This document shows, in pieces, positions 22,691-34,110 of a DNA stretch of 64,000 nucleotides. The notes under the pieces were generated by a model. It saw nothing but the letters and a program-made list of their open reading frames with translations. It had not been told where the DNA came from and did not search any database. The stretch spans positions 75,714,064-75,778,063 of the forward strand of contig OW121846.1 in the NCBI GenBank assembly GCA_933228895.1, in the 5' to 3' direction. A program made the position numbers and the translations under genes. This DNA comes from Platycnemis pennipes. Its lineage: Eukaryota > Arthropoda > Insecta > Odonata > Platycnemididae. Position 1 is the stretch's first letter. Each line of letters opens with the position of its first letter.

Positions 22691-25600
22691 TGGATGGCTG
22701 ATTTTCGTTTTTTACATTACCTTGATATCCATCCCTGTTTGAATAATTGGAGATCGATATGACGAACACACATTGAAAATAATGGAATAATGAAAATAAT
22801 AATAAAATAAAATACGACCTCATAACATTACGTTCCATTTCAAGTCTGGATTCTTCATTCAAGTGCGGAACCTTATTCACAAACATTTTATTTCGAAGCA
22901 AGATATATCCGCCAAAAATATGGATATGGATGGTGATCAATCAACTACAGAAAATCAAATTACCAAAGCCATAAGTTATTTTAATCCCTGGCAACCCTTT
23001 TCTATCAGTTATATTTATCACACCTGCTTTATTATTATCATATGTGCTGTCTACATGAGTTTTATTACTCATGAGACGCGAGACTAAGTAATCACACCAG
23101 TGATTACGCCACAAAACCATCCACCTGAGTTGTGTATGGAATATATCATACCATGGGAATTTTTATTAAATCAACAGCACACATTGTTATATTTCTCGCA
23201 TGACTCCAACTTTGTTTGAAGATTACAAGTTCACTAGCGTCAAAGAACTTTCATGCGTGATACCCAATGAGAACGCGGGACAAGCTAAACTAATTTTTCG
23301 AATGCGAGAATTTCCCGGTACTCATCACCATATGGGATAGACTTTCGAAATCCGGGTCTGTCCTGCCCAATGGGGAACGATCGGGTTCCTTGAACAAAAA
23401 AAACATTCAAAGTTCTTCTACGTATGGATGCTATGAGAAAATGTTGGATGAATGAGAAAGTGATGGAGAAATGAGAAAAATGTGTCAATACTTCCTAGAA
23501 TAGTCAGCGATTACGTTTCCTTTCGTACTTAATGTGTAAGTCAAAATGTTAACGTTTCCACAGAAATGAAATTTTACGTTCAACGAATGCCTTCATGGTG
23601 TCGATGTACTACACCAAGATCGGATGTGATAATTTAGAAATTGACATTCACGAAGCTTCTCATCCATAGGTTATTCTGATCTCTCTAAAAAATAGCCACT
23701 CATCTATATACTTGTATATTCTTCAAGAAATATGCCTAAAATTACTTCTATACACCATCATCCTCGCTTTATTTGAACTCACCCGGTGCGAAGGTGAATG
23801 CGAAGGCCTACCATTGGAGACATGTAACCTAGTGAACAAGTAATAAAAAATGAAAATGTCAAAGACCGTTGCTAAAATTTGCGATTAAATAAGGTGATTT
23901 GACAGAGAATGGGTATACGATGGTTTATGAAATTCAAATTAAGTTATTGCGTTTAGAACAGTACGAGCCCAAGTCAACAACAGACTTGCTGGACCTGAAT
24001 TACTGCACGATATTATTGCACACAGGTACGGAGAGAGGTGATCGAAATGGTGAATTTCCCAAATGTCAGATTGGCAAGTGAATCAGTTTCTGGGAAGAGG
24101 CAAACGATTGCTCGATTTTCTTTGATGCTTGTTTGAATAATACCCGATTTTTTTTAAATTCACTGCATTTGCATCACGGCGTTCACTGAGATGACGTCAT
24201 TTTGATGAGCCCTAAATCTTATTTCCACGAAACTGATAAATATGCAACAAATGTCAGTGTGGAAGAGTTGCATTATAATAAACTTGGGATTAAAATTTTG
24301 GGTGTCGTTTTTGAGCATTAACATCCAGTTATCAGTAAATTATCTTCACAATATCAAAACGCATGATTTCCTTCTGGCCAATCACCCGAGCATTACTGAG
24401 ACAGCCAGCATTGTCAGGAATTTCAATAGGTACTTAAAGGAAAATAAAGCACATCACTATCGTTCAAGGGTATTTTGTAAGCGTCCCACTTAAAAATCCT
24501 GTAGGGTATATCTTAGATTATATGCATATGTTCTGCAAGCTGCGATACCTAAAATTAAAAGAAAATATTTATTTTTTCAAATATTGCTCCGAGGTTGATC
24601 AATAATTACCGCACACTTGCATTATAAATGCATGTGCTGAAAAGTCTTCTTACTCATGGATTAATGGTGAAGAGAAAAAATTACTGTATGTGAAGAACAA
24701 TAAAAACAAATGCTACTTTTCAGCGTAAAATTTCCAAACTATTGTTTTAATCAAATGGATTTTTTCAGGATTTTAGTGTAGAAAGAGGTCATGAGGAAAT
24801 CGATTTTCACAATAAATCAAGGGTCCTGTCAGAGATTGACAGAATGGGGAATGCTAATGTCTTGTTAAACAATATTTTTACCATCGCCTTAGGTGAAGAC
24901 AGTGTTTATAATGTTTAGTCTAAATTTTATCTAACCGCAAAAGAATTTATCCAGCTTAATTGGATTAACCTTGGCACCTAAGTACAATTTTAATTCACCT
25001 AAGAATGAGCAAAGAAAAAATAGTTTTATTATTAACATGACTGGTATTCAGTTAACATGTACCTTTCAGCACTAGTCAATGAACCGATTACAATTAATAA
25101 ATGTTGTAGCTCGTTCCAGTTAACTTGGTTTTCTGCACAAAGCATCTTCATGAAAATGATTTTGCATTCAACAGAGAGTGAGGAATCAAATATCGGCATT
25201 AGTTTTCTCTCTATTCTTCTTCAAGATCATCCAATTTAATGCTTGACTAGGTTTTTAGAATAGTATTAATTACTTATTATTTCTCTCTGTTCTTTTTATA
25301 AGTATACTCTCACCCCGCATTTACAAAAGACCATTAGAAAATTTAATCCCATATCGCCAGAAAACTATTATATGCCAAACCTTTTCAGCATATCTTATCT
25401 TTATAACGATTTTACTCACCATATATTCGCATACCATTGTATATGATTTTCAGAGCAGCGTCTACGTGTTGTTGCTACTATTTTTAATTTTCTGACGTTT
25501 TTGATATTTTGATGCCATTGAGAAGAGTCGTTTCCTCTAACTGGGTGTTATGCTGAGGGGAACCTATATTCCTGGTACATGACCTGTATTAGTAGATTTT

Positions 25601-25728
25601 GTTAAACTAATTTATTTATAATGGATTAAGTTTTATTTATGCTTTGGGTACAAGCAATAGTATGCTGGGTTAAATATTACGTATTTATGTATGCTAACAC
25701 AAGGAATAAATATATAAATAAATAAATG
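22691..25728. other. Gene-free AT-rich sequence
   Basis: 3 kb without a recognised gene or shared repeat. Small frames at 22863-23087, 23285-23488, 23899-24081 and 24242-24493 have no domain or splice context. A single TGACGTCA is at about 24193-24200. Confidence 0.5.
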
Positions 25729-25805
25729 TGCCGAAACGGCAATATCTTTCATGGTTTTAGTGGTGACTCTCCTTGCCCGCATGTATTTTCCGCTTCGACG
25801 AAGCG
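25729..25805. repeat. Two short perfect palindromes
   Basis: TGCCGAAACGGCA (25729-25741) and CGCTTCGACGAAGCG (25791-25805) both fold perfectly. The first contains CGAAAC directly in the hairpin, like several other sites. They may belong to one decayed element. No coding is seen. Confidence 0.4.
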
Positions 25806-26555
25806 AACCGGAACTGGGAAGGCGTTAACGTTCACGACTTGGCTCGATATTCAGAAATTTGCAGGATCCCCTCTGGAAGAATTGTGTCTGCACCAAGTGT
25901 GACTTTCATTTAGCGCCTCACAACACTAGTCTTGGAGACGAGACGTGAACAAAGAAATAGCAAGTCGCACATCCTAAGAGTCATCTCGTAAAGCCATTTT
26001 ACACGATCAATAAACTTCATCACTTGAAGTTGCGCCGAATTGTAAAGATTGCATGAATTGATGCGTATAAAGAGGACAGGGACTATTTTTAGCAGAGTCG
26101 TTCAAGTATTGCTGAAGTTTTCCAGGCGAATCGTTGCTTAACATGAAACAATGCTCACTGTGCAACATTAAATGCATTAAATGCATTGTACACCAAGCCT
26201 CACATAAAACGGCCTGAGCACGAAAACATTTCATCTCCTTATTACTCTTCGACGCCGCGTCAGTTTCATTTGGTTTCATTGGTCCCGCAGTTCACAACTG
26301 ATGGTTAAGATATTACATTTGTAAGCTTCTTGTGGAGGAGCGATTTATTGTTTAGAGATAAAGAAATATCGGATTGAAGAAATATCACGAGTTTCATTAA
26401 TGAATTCCGTGATTTTTTCAGTTATAAATTGTGAATTTAATTCCGCAAATTCAAATGATAAATAAAGAGTCTAATTAAAATTCGATTCATTGCTCATCAT
26501 CACCGCCGTGTTCACTCAAGAGAGTGCGAGTGTCTCAAGGATTGAAGAGTTTTAC
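25806..26555. other. Gene-free sequence
   Basis: A minus-strand frame at 26279-26007 is open but has no recognisable domain. Nothing else was seen. Confidence 0.45.
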
Positions 26556-26893
26556 GGGGGATCGGGTTGGTGTGTTGGCTAGAGTACTGGCCTCCCATCC
26601 CGAAGGTCCGAATTTGATTCCTAGTGACAGATTTTCTCAGTAGCAAACCGGTCCCTACTTGAGTGCCTAGTGGAGGGCATTTCAGGTTCAATACTCCGTC
26701 CGTCGGATGGGACGTTAAGCCTTGGTCCCCTGTCGTTAAGAGTAGGCTAATTCCGACGCCAGGTTTCTCTCCACCCTTCCTCCGTTCCCAAAAAAACTCC
26801 TACCATTACCCAATTACCTACCTATCGCAAATGGCGAAAATAACCTCAGTTGTCGGTCGCCTCCACTCAGTAACCAACCAACCACTGAAGAGA
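26556..26893 (+). mobile_element. SINE-2, best-preserved copy
   Basis: The tRNA-like head ATCGGGTTGGTGTGTTGGCT then AGAGTACTGGCCTCCC is followed by the B-box region GGTCCGAATTTGATTCC (26605-26621). The body has GTCCGTCGGATGGGACGTTA (26698-26717), CCGACGCCAGGTTTCTCTCC (26755-26774) and the 3' end CCTCAGTTGTCGGTCGCCTC (26854-26873), then an AACCAACCAACCA tail. Six other copies or fragments occur in this window. It depends on a partner LINE for mobility, and I could not identify which. Confidence 0.85.
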
Positions 26894-27574
26894 TTTACCA
26901 CTAGTAAATCTCTAGTACGGTAGCTGCAGGAGGCTATTCTGCCACTCGAAGGAAAGCGATCACAAAAGTTCTTGGCGTGTATTGTAAGTTTTATCGTGTT
27001 TAGTCGCCCGGGCGGTATCTCTGGTGGAGACTTGGGGGATCTCTCATGAAACTATCAATAACACCAGATACCCAAACACCAGTGGGTATAAATATAGGTT
27101 GGAAAACAGGAGCCGAAAATAGAAACATTATCGTCATTTTCATGCATAAACAATAACTACAGTATTAAATTTAATATAAGTAAGTCTATAGTTATATCGC
27201 CGGCGATATTAATAAAATTGTGGCTCAAACAGGGTATTATATATTCAATAAAAATTGTACGATTTTTCAGGGCATCGGCAAGCAATCAGGAAATACTCTC
27301 ATTTGAACTTGTCTCACATATCAGACACTTGGACCAAAGGAACATAACGATCAATCCAGTGTAAAGGCCTTGAAGGAGACTATTCACCACTTCCAAGTTG
27401 GTATTAGCTGTTGATGGCTTCATGCATGTTTACTTAATTTGAAATTATTTCAAGCAAATTATTTGTTTGAGTTGACCTTGTGGCTTTGAAATGTGTCACG
27501 AAGAGACATTCTTGATTCTCATAGTTACAATTTCTCCATCTGTTCAGTTTTTATGGTACCACAAGCGCAATGTC
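26894..27574. other. Gene-free sequence
   Basis: Nothing recognised beyond a short GC patch (CGCCCGGGCGG) near 27005. Confidence 0.5.
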
Positions 27575-27636
27575 CAAGCCAGAGGCAGAATTCGAACCTG
27601 CTAGTCCAAAACGTCACCGGCTCAGCGACCGCGGTC
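27575..27636 (-). repeat. tRNA-like SINE head
   Basis: On the minus strand GCAGACCGCGGTCGCTGAGC is followed by GCAGGTTCGAATTCTGCC (27602-27585), a good B box. The acceptor stem does not pair, so this is a SINE head and not a tRNA gene. Confidence 0.5.
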
Positions 27637-28374
27637 TGCTTAACAAAGAGCAGTAGGAATATTTATGATCCTTTGTTAGAGTTTGTATTTTTCGAACGGA
27701 TATTCCATTCAATTGCTCAGTAGTTACATCCATTCGATTTAGCACTCAAGCAAAATCTCATTCCATTTCACGTGCAAAATAAAATTATGATAAGGAAGGT
27801 ATTTTCCCGGGATCGAGCTTTCTCTTAGAGGTTACCTTCGCTTAGGGTTAAAAAAGAAGAGAGTTTAAAAGGAAAAAGTATTCTAAAGTTTAAAAGGAAA
27901 GGGCGTTAATTTTAATGGTGGTCTACTTTTATAGTATGCAATCAACTATATACCCCAAATTTTTCCCGGAGAGGCACCAAAGGGAAAAAAATTCAAATCA
28001 AAATGTACGGGAAAATAATGAAAGGGAAAGTAAATTCGATTAATGAGATCTATGTAAATAAGTTATGGCATAAATTAACAATAACTCTCTTTAAAATTCG
28101 TTGGCCGAAAAAATTTTATCATTTCCCGGATATTCCCGCATGTATGAAGTGCGATTGACGGGTATCGTCGACACCGCTCGGACAAAGGACCGCAGCATCG
28201 CAATTCAAGCGCTGCGGCCGCTTGGTGCGCTATCGCAGCACAGTAACCGATTGTTGTCGTTATCAGGGGAGGAGATTGAGGGCTGAAGACATTTCCGCAT
28301 TTTTGAACGGGTAAATCTTCGGGAAGGGTTAAGATTTTCGGAAGCGGAGACCCAGAGTTGGCATATGGCTACAT
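27637..28374. other. Gene-free sequence downstream of the candidate exon
   Basis: Two GTTTAAAAGGAAA units lie at about 27866-27902, and a GC-rich patch at 28140-28280. If the minus-strand gene at 29.3 kb is real, this is within its first intron. No acceptor plus open exon was recognised. Confidence 0.4.
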
Positions 28375-28545
28375 TGAACAAAAGGCTCCTGAGCGTCCAA
28401 TCCGACTGCTGAGAGTACTTCGCGTGAATTGCTCTCCGAACAGCACTCGTGTGGGGACCGGGATGGCAGTGAAAAACATCTTCTAACATCGGAATTCGTA
28501 TCCAGACCCTCGAAATGGGAGTCTGGAATCACAAACTACCTGAAA
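28375..28545 (-). mobile_element. SINE-2 fragment
   Basis: GCGTCCAATCCGACTGCTGA then GAGTACT, GCTCTCCGAACAGCACTCGT and GGACCGGGATGGCAGTGAAA match, by eye, the copy at 62874-63182 (ACGGACGGAGCACTGAACTC, GCTCTCCACACAGCACTCAA). The order and orientation correspond to the minus strand. Both ends are lost. Confidence 0.5.
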
Positions 28546-28623
28546 CATCCCCGTATTCCTCGAGTGAACCGCTATACCAGAGAAAATTCAGATCTTAACG
28601 CTTGCGTTACTTCGCCAAGTAGA

Positions 28624-28945
28624 GCATTGGAGTGAAAAACGAGTTACGCTCGATATATCGATGAAAACGTTCCGCAAAAGTTCATTTCGGAAGGGCTTGA
28701 ACTGCGAAATATAAATGGAGCCATCGGCGAGGGATAGTGTTGTGTTTAAAACATTGCTGGAGAAATAGAATCCCGAAAGTAATGCATGGAGCGTGAAAAA
28801 CGAATTACACTCGATATATCGATGAAAACATTCCGCAAAAGTTCATTTCGGGAGGGCTTAAACTGCGAAATATAAATGGAACCATCGGCGAGGGATAGTG
28901 ATGTGTTTAAAACATTGCTGGAGAAATAGAATCCCGAAAGTTACA
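28624..28945. repeat. Tandem duplication, two ~155-bp units at 161-bp spacing
   Basis: Unit 1 (28624-28780) and unit 2 (28785-28945) both contain GAAAAACGARTTACRCTCGA, CGATATATCGATGAAAAC, CCGCAAAAGTTCATTTCGGR and GGAGAAATAGAATCCCGAAA. They differ at fewer than ten positions, so the duplication is recent. It lies 350 bp past the candidate first exon, inside its presumed intron. No coding was seen. Confidence 0.92.
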
Positions 28946-29280
28946 TATAATTTCCGGAAATCTACTTCCACGATGTAGAAAAGATCACGATTAAAATTAG
29001 GAATACCTCCGTAAATTTACTTGCGCATGGGGTCCTTTGATGCTAAATCTACGTGGTACCGGAAAATGAAGAAAGCATATACAAATATATTTATGGACGG
29101 ATTCAACCAACTTGCTCGGGCCCTTGTGGGGCATGGAATATGGAAATTCAAGGGAGGAGTGATGGACCGGAGAAGGGTCCGGGAAACTCAATCCCAACAG
29201 CCACGGGTCAACGGCTCCCAGGGAATTGCCAAGGCCTCCGGGAGACGTGCAACCCTGTCCTCCGGAGGGCCCTCGCTGGG

Positions 29281-29290
29281 AAGCACTTAC
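29281..29290 (-). other. Splice donor of the candidate exon
   Basis: The minus strand reads G|GTAAGTGCTT, matching the consensus donor at all six intronic core positions GTAAGT. It sits directly after the signal-peptide codons. Confidence 0.68.
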
Positions 29291-29351
29291 CCGCGACGGC
29301 GCCCGCGTGAAGGCCCGCGAAGAGGAGGAGGAGGGCGAGAGCGAGGTCCAT
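29291..29351 (-). CDS. Candidate first coding exon encoding a signal peptide
   Basis: Reading the minus strand from 29351, ATG is in a near-ideal context (GTCGCCATGG). It encodes MDLALALLLLFAGLHAGAVA plus the first base of a Gly codon. A perfect donor follows, GCGG|GTAAGTGC, with the intron starting at 29290. The peptide has the layout of a cleavable signal sequence: a short acidic start, a Leu/Ala core of about 12 residues, then small residues AVA suited to cleavage. The exon therefore ends at or just after the cleavage site in phase 1, a common arrangement in secreted and receptor genes. The upstream frame stays open to 29645, but the local GC content opens most frames, so I prefer the internal ATG. 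Later exons were not found, and the mature protein is unknown. The plus-strand ORFs here are by-products of composition. Confidence 0.7.
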
Positions 29352-29710
29352 GGCGACTGGCGAAGGCTGCTCGGTGCTTCCAGCGTCGTGTGTGCCCGTC
29401 GGAGCCAGACTGTGGCGGGAAGACGACGTCGGCGGCTGTGTGGGGGGCGCGAGGGGAGGGAGAGGGGCAAGGGGGGACGGAAGGAAGGCCCGGCGGCGGC
29501 GGTGGCGGAAGGGAAGCACTTCTCGGAGTGAAATGCGGAAAAGGCGGGCTGCGAAAGAAACCCCCGGCACGTGGCTCACTGGGGGCTGATTGGTGCTCAC
29601 CATCCCCACCGCCGACGACCTCCTGCCGTCCTGGAATCCCTCCACCCCCCCTCCAACCCCTCCTCGTCTTCATATTATCCCAGCAAAGGTCGCGCGGCAA
29701 GTAATAACCT
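29352..29710 (-). promoter_or_regulatory. GC/CpG-rich 5' region of the candidate gene
   Basis: This block is sharply richer in G, C and CpG than the flanking AT-rich DNA. On the minus strand it lies directly upstream of the candidate start codon, as expected for a 5' UTR and a TATA-less promoter. It includes GGC-repeat and G-run tracts on the plus strand (29430-29520), so the untranslated leader would be C-rich. The exact transcription start cannot be placed from sequence alone. Confidence 0.5.
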
Positions 29711-31088
29711 AAGAAGACAAAGGGCACCTTAAATGTGACGCCAAAGGAGTCTCAGGCCCGACTCGCGCAGGGATGGGTTTAAAAATTGCCATAGATCAGG
29801 CGGAAGAATAAAAATCAATCGAATATTATTCATGACGATCAGTAGTAACTTGGTGAATCCACTATAATTTATTTAGCACCCTGCATAATTTAATTCACAC
29901 GCGTCCTTGGTTCCGACGATCAAACATTACCTTCAGTTTTGAAATTTCTTATATCAGAGTTACCAAGTTACTATTTTTCATGAGGAATAATTTGATTCCT
30001 CAACGTTACGTCCGAAATACTAATTAAATCAATTCACACATAACGAAAGAAATCATGGGGCACTCAGCCAGTCGATTTTCTCCACGATGAAGACCATTCT
30101 GCTAAGTTTTTAATAATACTAATATTTATTAGTTGCCTTTCACGGACATCTCCTTAGTGAGAGATGAGGAAGACTGGCATACGCGTCTGTATCTCAAGTT
30201 ACTTACATAGAGCATTTATTCCATCTTTCATTAGAATGAACTTGTCTCAACATTAAGATATTGCGACAAGCATGCTGTCCACGACGTTTCCAGAGGTCAA
30301 ATAAGGATACTCTCTCTTGAGATACCCCATCCAGGCACAAAGCAAATTATGCCCCTAAAACTTTGTACAAAACCATAGTTGGCTCAGATTTGGACTTCCT
30401 AGTTTGAATACATGCTAAACACTCGTTTTCAAGGACATTATGAGTTGTGGTATTCATTGGTCAATGGTACATACGGTTTATAGATTAAGCTGTTAAACTT
30501 TTGTCCTCTTCATAGTTTAGTTATATAAATCGCAGTGAGAAAATGTTCGCCTATATAATTAAACTTCGTTGCAATTAATTAAATTTTAATTTTACTCATT
30601 TCATATTATTTTACAGGCAACTATGAGGAAAACATGTCCAACCACAGAATATTAATAGCTAAGATAGTATTTTCACAGCAGGTCTTTGGTCTCAGTTTTG
30701 ACATATATAATAATGCTGATGCGGAATCCGAAGAGCGTGGCATATACATTTGATTGTAAAACAAATATTAAAACCATTTTTTATTTTGACTATTCAGTGT
30801 GACTTCTCCGAGAAACTAACTTCAGAAACAAATGACTGCGGCCACCAAAAACTTCGTAGAAACATGTGTTTCAGTTATACGTCTAGATATACATGTAGCT
30901 ACGATCTTCATTATTTTCAAAAATTAAGCGGAATTTTATGCCTGTAAACCCTTCGTAAAAATTCATTTGAATGAACTCCATAAAGAATACTTACTCAAAA
31001 ACAATTGAGGACTATAACACGCATAATTGGAGTTAGAGTCAGTGGGCGGAATAATATTACTGAAAGGTTTAAAGAAAGAATAGAGTAG
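29711..31088. other. Gene-free AT-rich sequence
   Basis: No gene, TE coding or shared repeat was recognised upstream of the candidate promoter. Confidence 0.5.
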
Positions 31089-31130
31089 ATCAAACGGTTG
31101 CTTGGTTATGAAAACCTATCTCACGGTATA

Positions 31131-31430
31131 ATGCTGCGCGCACACTCATCAGAGATGTGCAAGAATCACTGAGAAGCCTCAAGGGGCGAAGCATCTCTAA
31201 GATTGCGTGGGTCTCTAGCCACGTAAGAATCCCGGGAAATGAGGCAGCCGATGTTGCTGCGAAAAAGGCCCTCGGTAACCATTGACATAGACGCAGTAAC
31301 CACAGAAGAACTTCGGAACACCCTGAGACGCAGAACACTGAAGGAATGGGATAATGAATGGAAATCGGTAACTAATAATAAACTGCGGGGGATACAAAGC
31401 TCCACAAAAGCCTGGTTGTCCCCCGTCAGG
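31131..31430 (+). pseudogene. LINE RNase H domain remnant
   Basis: The plus strand encodes SLRSLKGRSISKIAWVSSHV then RIPGNEAADVAAKKALG, the C-terminal signature of the RNase H domain found at the end of I/R1/LOA-type LINE polyproteins. The conserved His (SHV) and catalytic Asp (NEAAD) are present. A stop follows near 31283. The protein continues in another frame as EELRNTLRRRTLKEWDNEWK, the usual region after RNase H. Upstream is frameshifted and lost. It belongs to a different clade from the CR1-like family that abuts it at 31431. Confidence 0.75.
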
Positions 31431-31915
31431 GATCTACATCTATACATCTACACGATACCCTGCAAGCCACCGCGAGGGTGTGAGGCAGGGGGTGAAGATC
31501 ACCAAGATACAATATTGACATGCAAACATGAAACTATAGGGTCTCATGCAACTAGATTGTTAATATCTATAATTTAAGGGATTAATACATGCATCATGCA
31601 CTACAGACTACTCTAAAATATTTCCCTTACCTATCCCTTTACTGTGCTGCCTATTCTGTTCTCTTATATTACGGGGGAAAATGCCATTTTGAATATATCA
31701 GTATCAATCTATCTCTCTACTCTTATTTATCTGGTCAAATCTAGCATAATACGCTGGTATTTTTAATATGTGCCTAACATCTTCAGTAAAGCTATCCGAT
31801 TGGAATTTCTCTAATAAATTTGATCTGAACTTTATCCTACGCTCTGATAATGGTTCCTACCCTAATTCTTGTATTAATTCTGAAACACTACTCAACCTAT
31901 CGTAACACCGTAACA
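31431..31915 (-). mobile_element. CR1-like 5'-truncated copy
   Basis: The minus strand carries the last ~70 codons (ELG/WNxY region, degenerate) and a full-length 3' UTR with CACCCCCTGCCTCACACCCT. It ends in GTGTAGATGTATAGATGTAG at 31451-31432. The sequence is close to the 3' end of the copy at 48107-51195, so this is one of the younger members. It lies directly at the end of an RNase H remnant. Confidence 0.87.
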
Positions 31916-32414
31916 CCTACGGCGTAGGTATAGCATATCTGGAGGAATGGACGTCATACTAGAGGATAACTCAGATACCCTACAAAAAACGTTAAAATAT
32001 ATAATGGAAGCAGGTATCTTCCAGAAAATATGGCACCCCGCTTACTGATTATACATATCTTTCACCTCTATCTAATGGTTTTATACTCTGAAAATATGTG
32101 AATTTAAACGAAGCAAAAAATACGCAGACACCTATTATATTTAAAAAAAAAAAGAACATGAAGCGGCGCAAAATACCGAGTCGTCGACGCGCCCTATAAG
32201 AGCATTTACCACTACTACGAAAATCTACTAAAATTTCATTAGCGAAGGGGATCGAAAGCCAATAGGATTAATATTGATAGAAATTTGTTGAATCCTATTT
32301 TCAGAGGCTTCAACTTCATTGTTTACATAGTACCTTCTAATAGAAACATAACCCTAAAGGCAAATCAGTCATTTGGCCTAAAATGATTGCGTCAGGTAGG
32401 AATAACTAACACCA
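31916..32414. other. Gene-free sequence
   Basis: Nothing recognised. A short ACACCGTAACACCTACGGCG patch sits at the element boundary. Confidence 0.45.
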
Positions 32415-32490
32415 ATGCCTAAAGTGGAATTTGAGCCCGTAACCCTTAGGATGCCATACTGCTACAGTACAGAGTATTACGGTAGACCTT
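32415..32490 (-). repeat. tRNA-like SINE head
   Basis: On the minus strand GTTACGGGCTCAAATTCCAC (32441-32422) is a B-box-like segment. It shares the following GGCATTGGTGTTAG-like sequence with the fragment at 34050-34110, which suggests one family. The A-box part is weak. Confidence 0.45.
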
Positions 32491-32695
32491 TCATGGAAAA
32501 AATTCAGACGAGATTGTGATTTGTTTCAAATTTAATAAATCGTTTCATGCAGAAGATCGGACGACATTAATGAAAAACATCAATGCATTGGAGGATCATA
32601 TGAAAGGGCAATCATGTAACTCGATATCTTTACCGGCATCGGAAGGAAAATGATGGCTGACGAATCAGAATGGGCTGTGATAAGGCGAGTATGGG

Positions 32696-32948
32696 AGCGT
32701 GGCGGCCTAGTGGGTAGAGCGCTTGGCTACTGATCGAAGGGTCCCGGGTTCAAATCCAGGTGAAGCCTTTGGACGCCCTCGAACGAAAAGATCCTCGGAG
32801 TGCGAGGTGGCCCAGGAAAAGGAACTGGCCCCCCTACCCTGAATATGTGAAATGCACACGCCTGTAGCTTAGTCCGGGGTGAGCTCTACTCTCACCTATC
32901 AAAAACAACCTTCGGGTTGAACCACTGAGCGAGAGTGAGTGAAGGTGA
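32696..32948 (+). mobile_element. SINE-1, near complete
   Basis: The head GTGGCGGCCTAGTGGGTAGA then GCGCTTGGC (A box) is followed by GGGTCCCGGGTTCAAATCC (B box 32747-32757). The body carries GCGAGGTGGCCCAGGAAAAG, CCCCCCTACCCTGAATATGT, GGGGTGAGCTCTACTCTCAC and CCTTCGGGTTGAACCACTGA, ending in a GAGTGAGTGAAGGTGAG tail. It is colinear with 56361-56675. Confidence 0.85.
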
Positions 32949-33367
32949 GTATGATAAGATTGTATGCAGCAATTAACCTGTTAGCTCTTGTTGAATTAGC
33001 TTAGATGCTCAGAATTGTGCATAGGATATGAAAGTTACATTTTACCGTATATTCTCTCATGATTCTCATAAGAAATCCGAAACAAGAAAAATGTGGAACT
33101 GAGACGAAATATACCTCCAACGCCCATTTATTGAAGACAGATGAAAAGCAGACAGACTCTTTGGCGACATGTATGGAGACGAGAAGATTAATCAGCTTGC
33201 GCAGAGGGAAAAACGAGTCAGAATGCTCTATGGATCGAAGAAATTTTGAGGAAATGGGGAAACCCTTCAATAAGCACGCACTTTTGTAAGGTTGTGCCAC
33301 ATGAGTCCATGTAGCTTAGTACAGTAAACTAAATTATATGAAAAAGCAATCATGAAAAAAATAAACC
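32949..33367. other. Gene-free sequence
   Basis: Opposed short frames at 33001-33300 are open but show no domain. Confidence 0.5.
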
Positions 33368-33760
33368 TGATTTACCGTGCTAGAGACTGGTAAAGGGTGC
33401 ACGGATAATTGGGAAATACGGATAATCCCCGTTTGTTTCTTTCCGGATTCATTTCTCTGCGGTGCGCCGCCAAAATATATATCAAATCCCTAAGAAAGTA
33501 ACACAATCTGCCTAGGAAAAGATATTCGCTTTACATAATAGCATTTTATGGCGAAAAATAATCCAGTAGAGCTGCTCCGGCCGCAATTAGATGTTTGCAA
33601 GCCTCGGGTGGCGGCACGAAGCCTGCCGTTAAATATCGGACGAGTCGGCAGGGTAGTGGAAGTCGCGATTGGAGGAAAATCACAAAAGTTTACTTACCTT
33701 TGAGGCCACTGCCGATACACTAAATAGATTGGCAATGCATGGATAATCGGGAGTTTACTG
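33368..33760 (-). mobile_element. pogo-like MITE, copy 3
   Basis: In reverse orientation it carries CAGTAAACTCCCGATTATCC (33760-33741), the central TAACGGCAGGCTTCGTGCCG (33630-33611) and the GGATTATCCGTATTTCCCAA segment near the other end. The right boundary is crisp, but the flanking base pair is CA rather than TA, so the target duplication has decayed. The other end is eroded. Confidence 0.8.
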
Positions 33761-34049
33761 CATAAAATATAGTCACTTATATTCAAGATACTTTTTCATT
33801 TCTCTTACCATTCCATTTTTACGCATGGCTTGAATGATAATTGGCTTTATTAAAAATTGCGTTTTAGCAGGGAGCACTTTAATTTAATTATAAAATCCGA
33901 ATATTCGAAAGCCCTCTAAAACTTCAGAATGGAAGAGAAACACAAAAGATAATTGCCGAAGATAAGATTAGTATTCTTGATTTAACCACCCCAGCTAGTC
34001 ATGTCATACCTCACCATTTACCGGATTCTGAACGCTACCACAAACTAAA
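33761..34049. other. Gene-free sequence
   Basis: Nothing recognised. Confidence 0.45.
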
Positions 34050-34110
34050 CATCCATACCAGAGGTGGAATTTGAATCCAGGGCCTATGGGGTGCCTTATC
34101 ATCCGGACTA
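34050..34110 (-). repeat. tRNA-like SINE head interrupted by a MITE
   Basis: The minus strand reads CCCTGGATTCAAATTCCACC (34082-34063), a B-box segment like that at 32415-32490. The head is broken at 34109-34110, where a Tigger-like MITE begins right after TA, so the MITE is the younger insertion. Confidence 0.48.

Noticed and set aside
29021..29704. Long plus-strand ORF (227 codons) in the GC-rich block
   Set aside because: All frames on both strands are open here because stop codons are rare in GC-rich DNA. The composition is low-complexity Gly/Arg/Pro and no domain appears. The minus-strand signal-peptide exon explains the region better.
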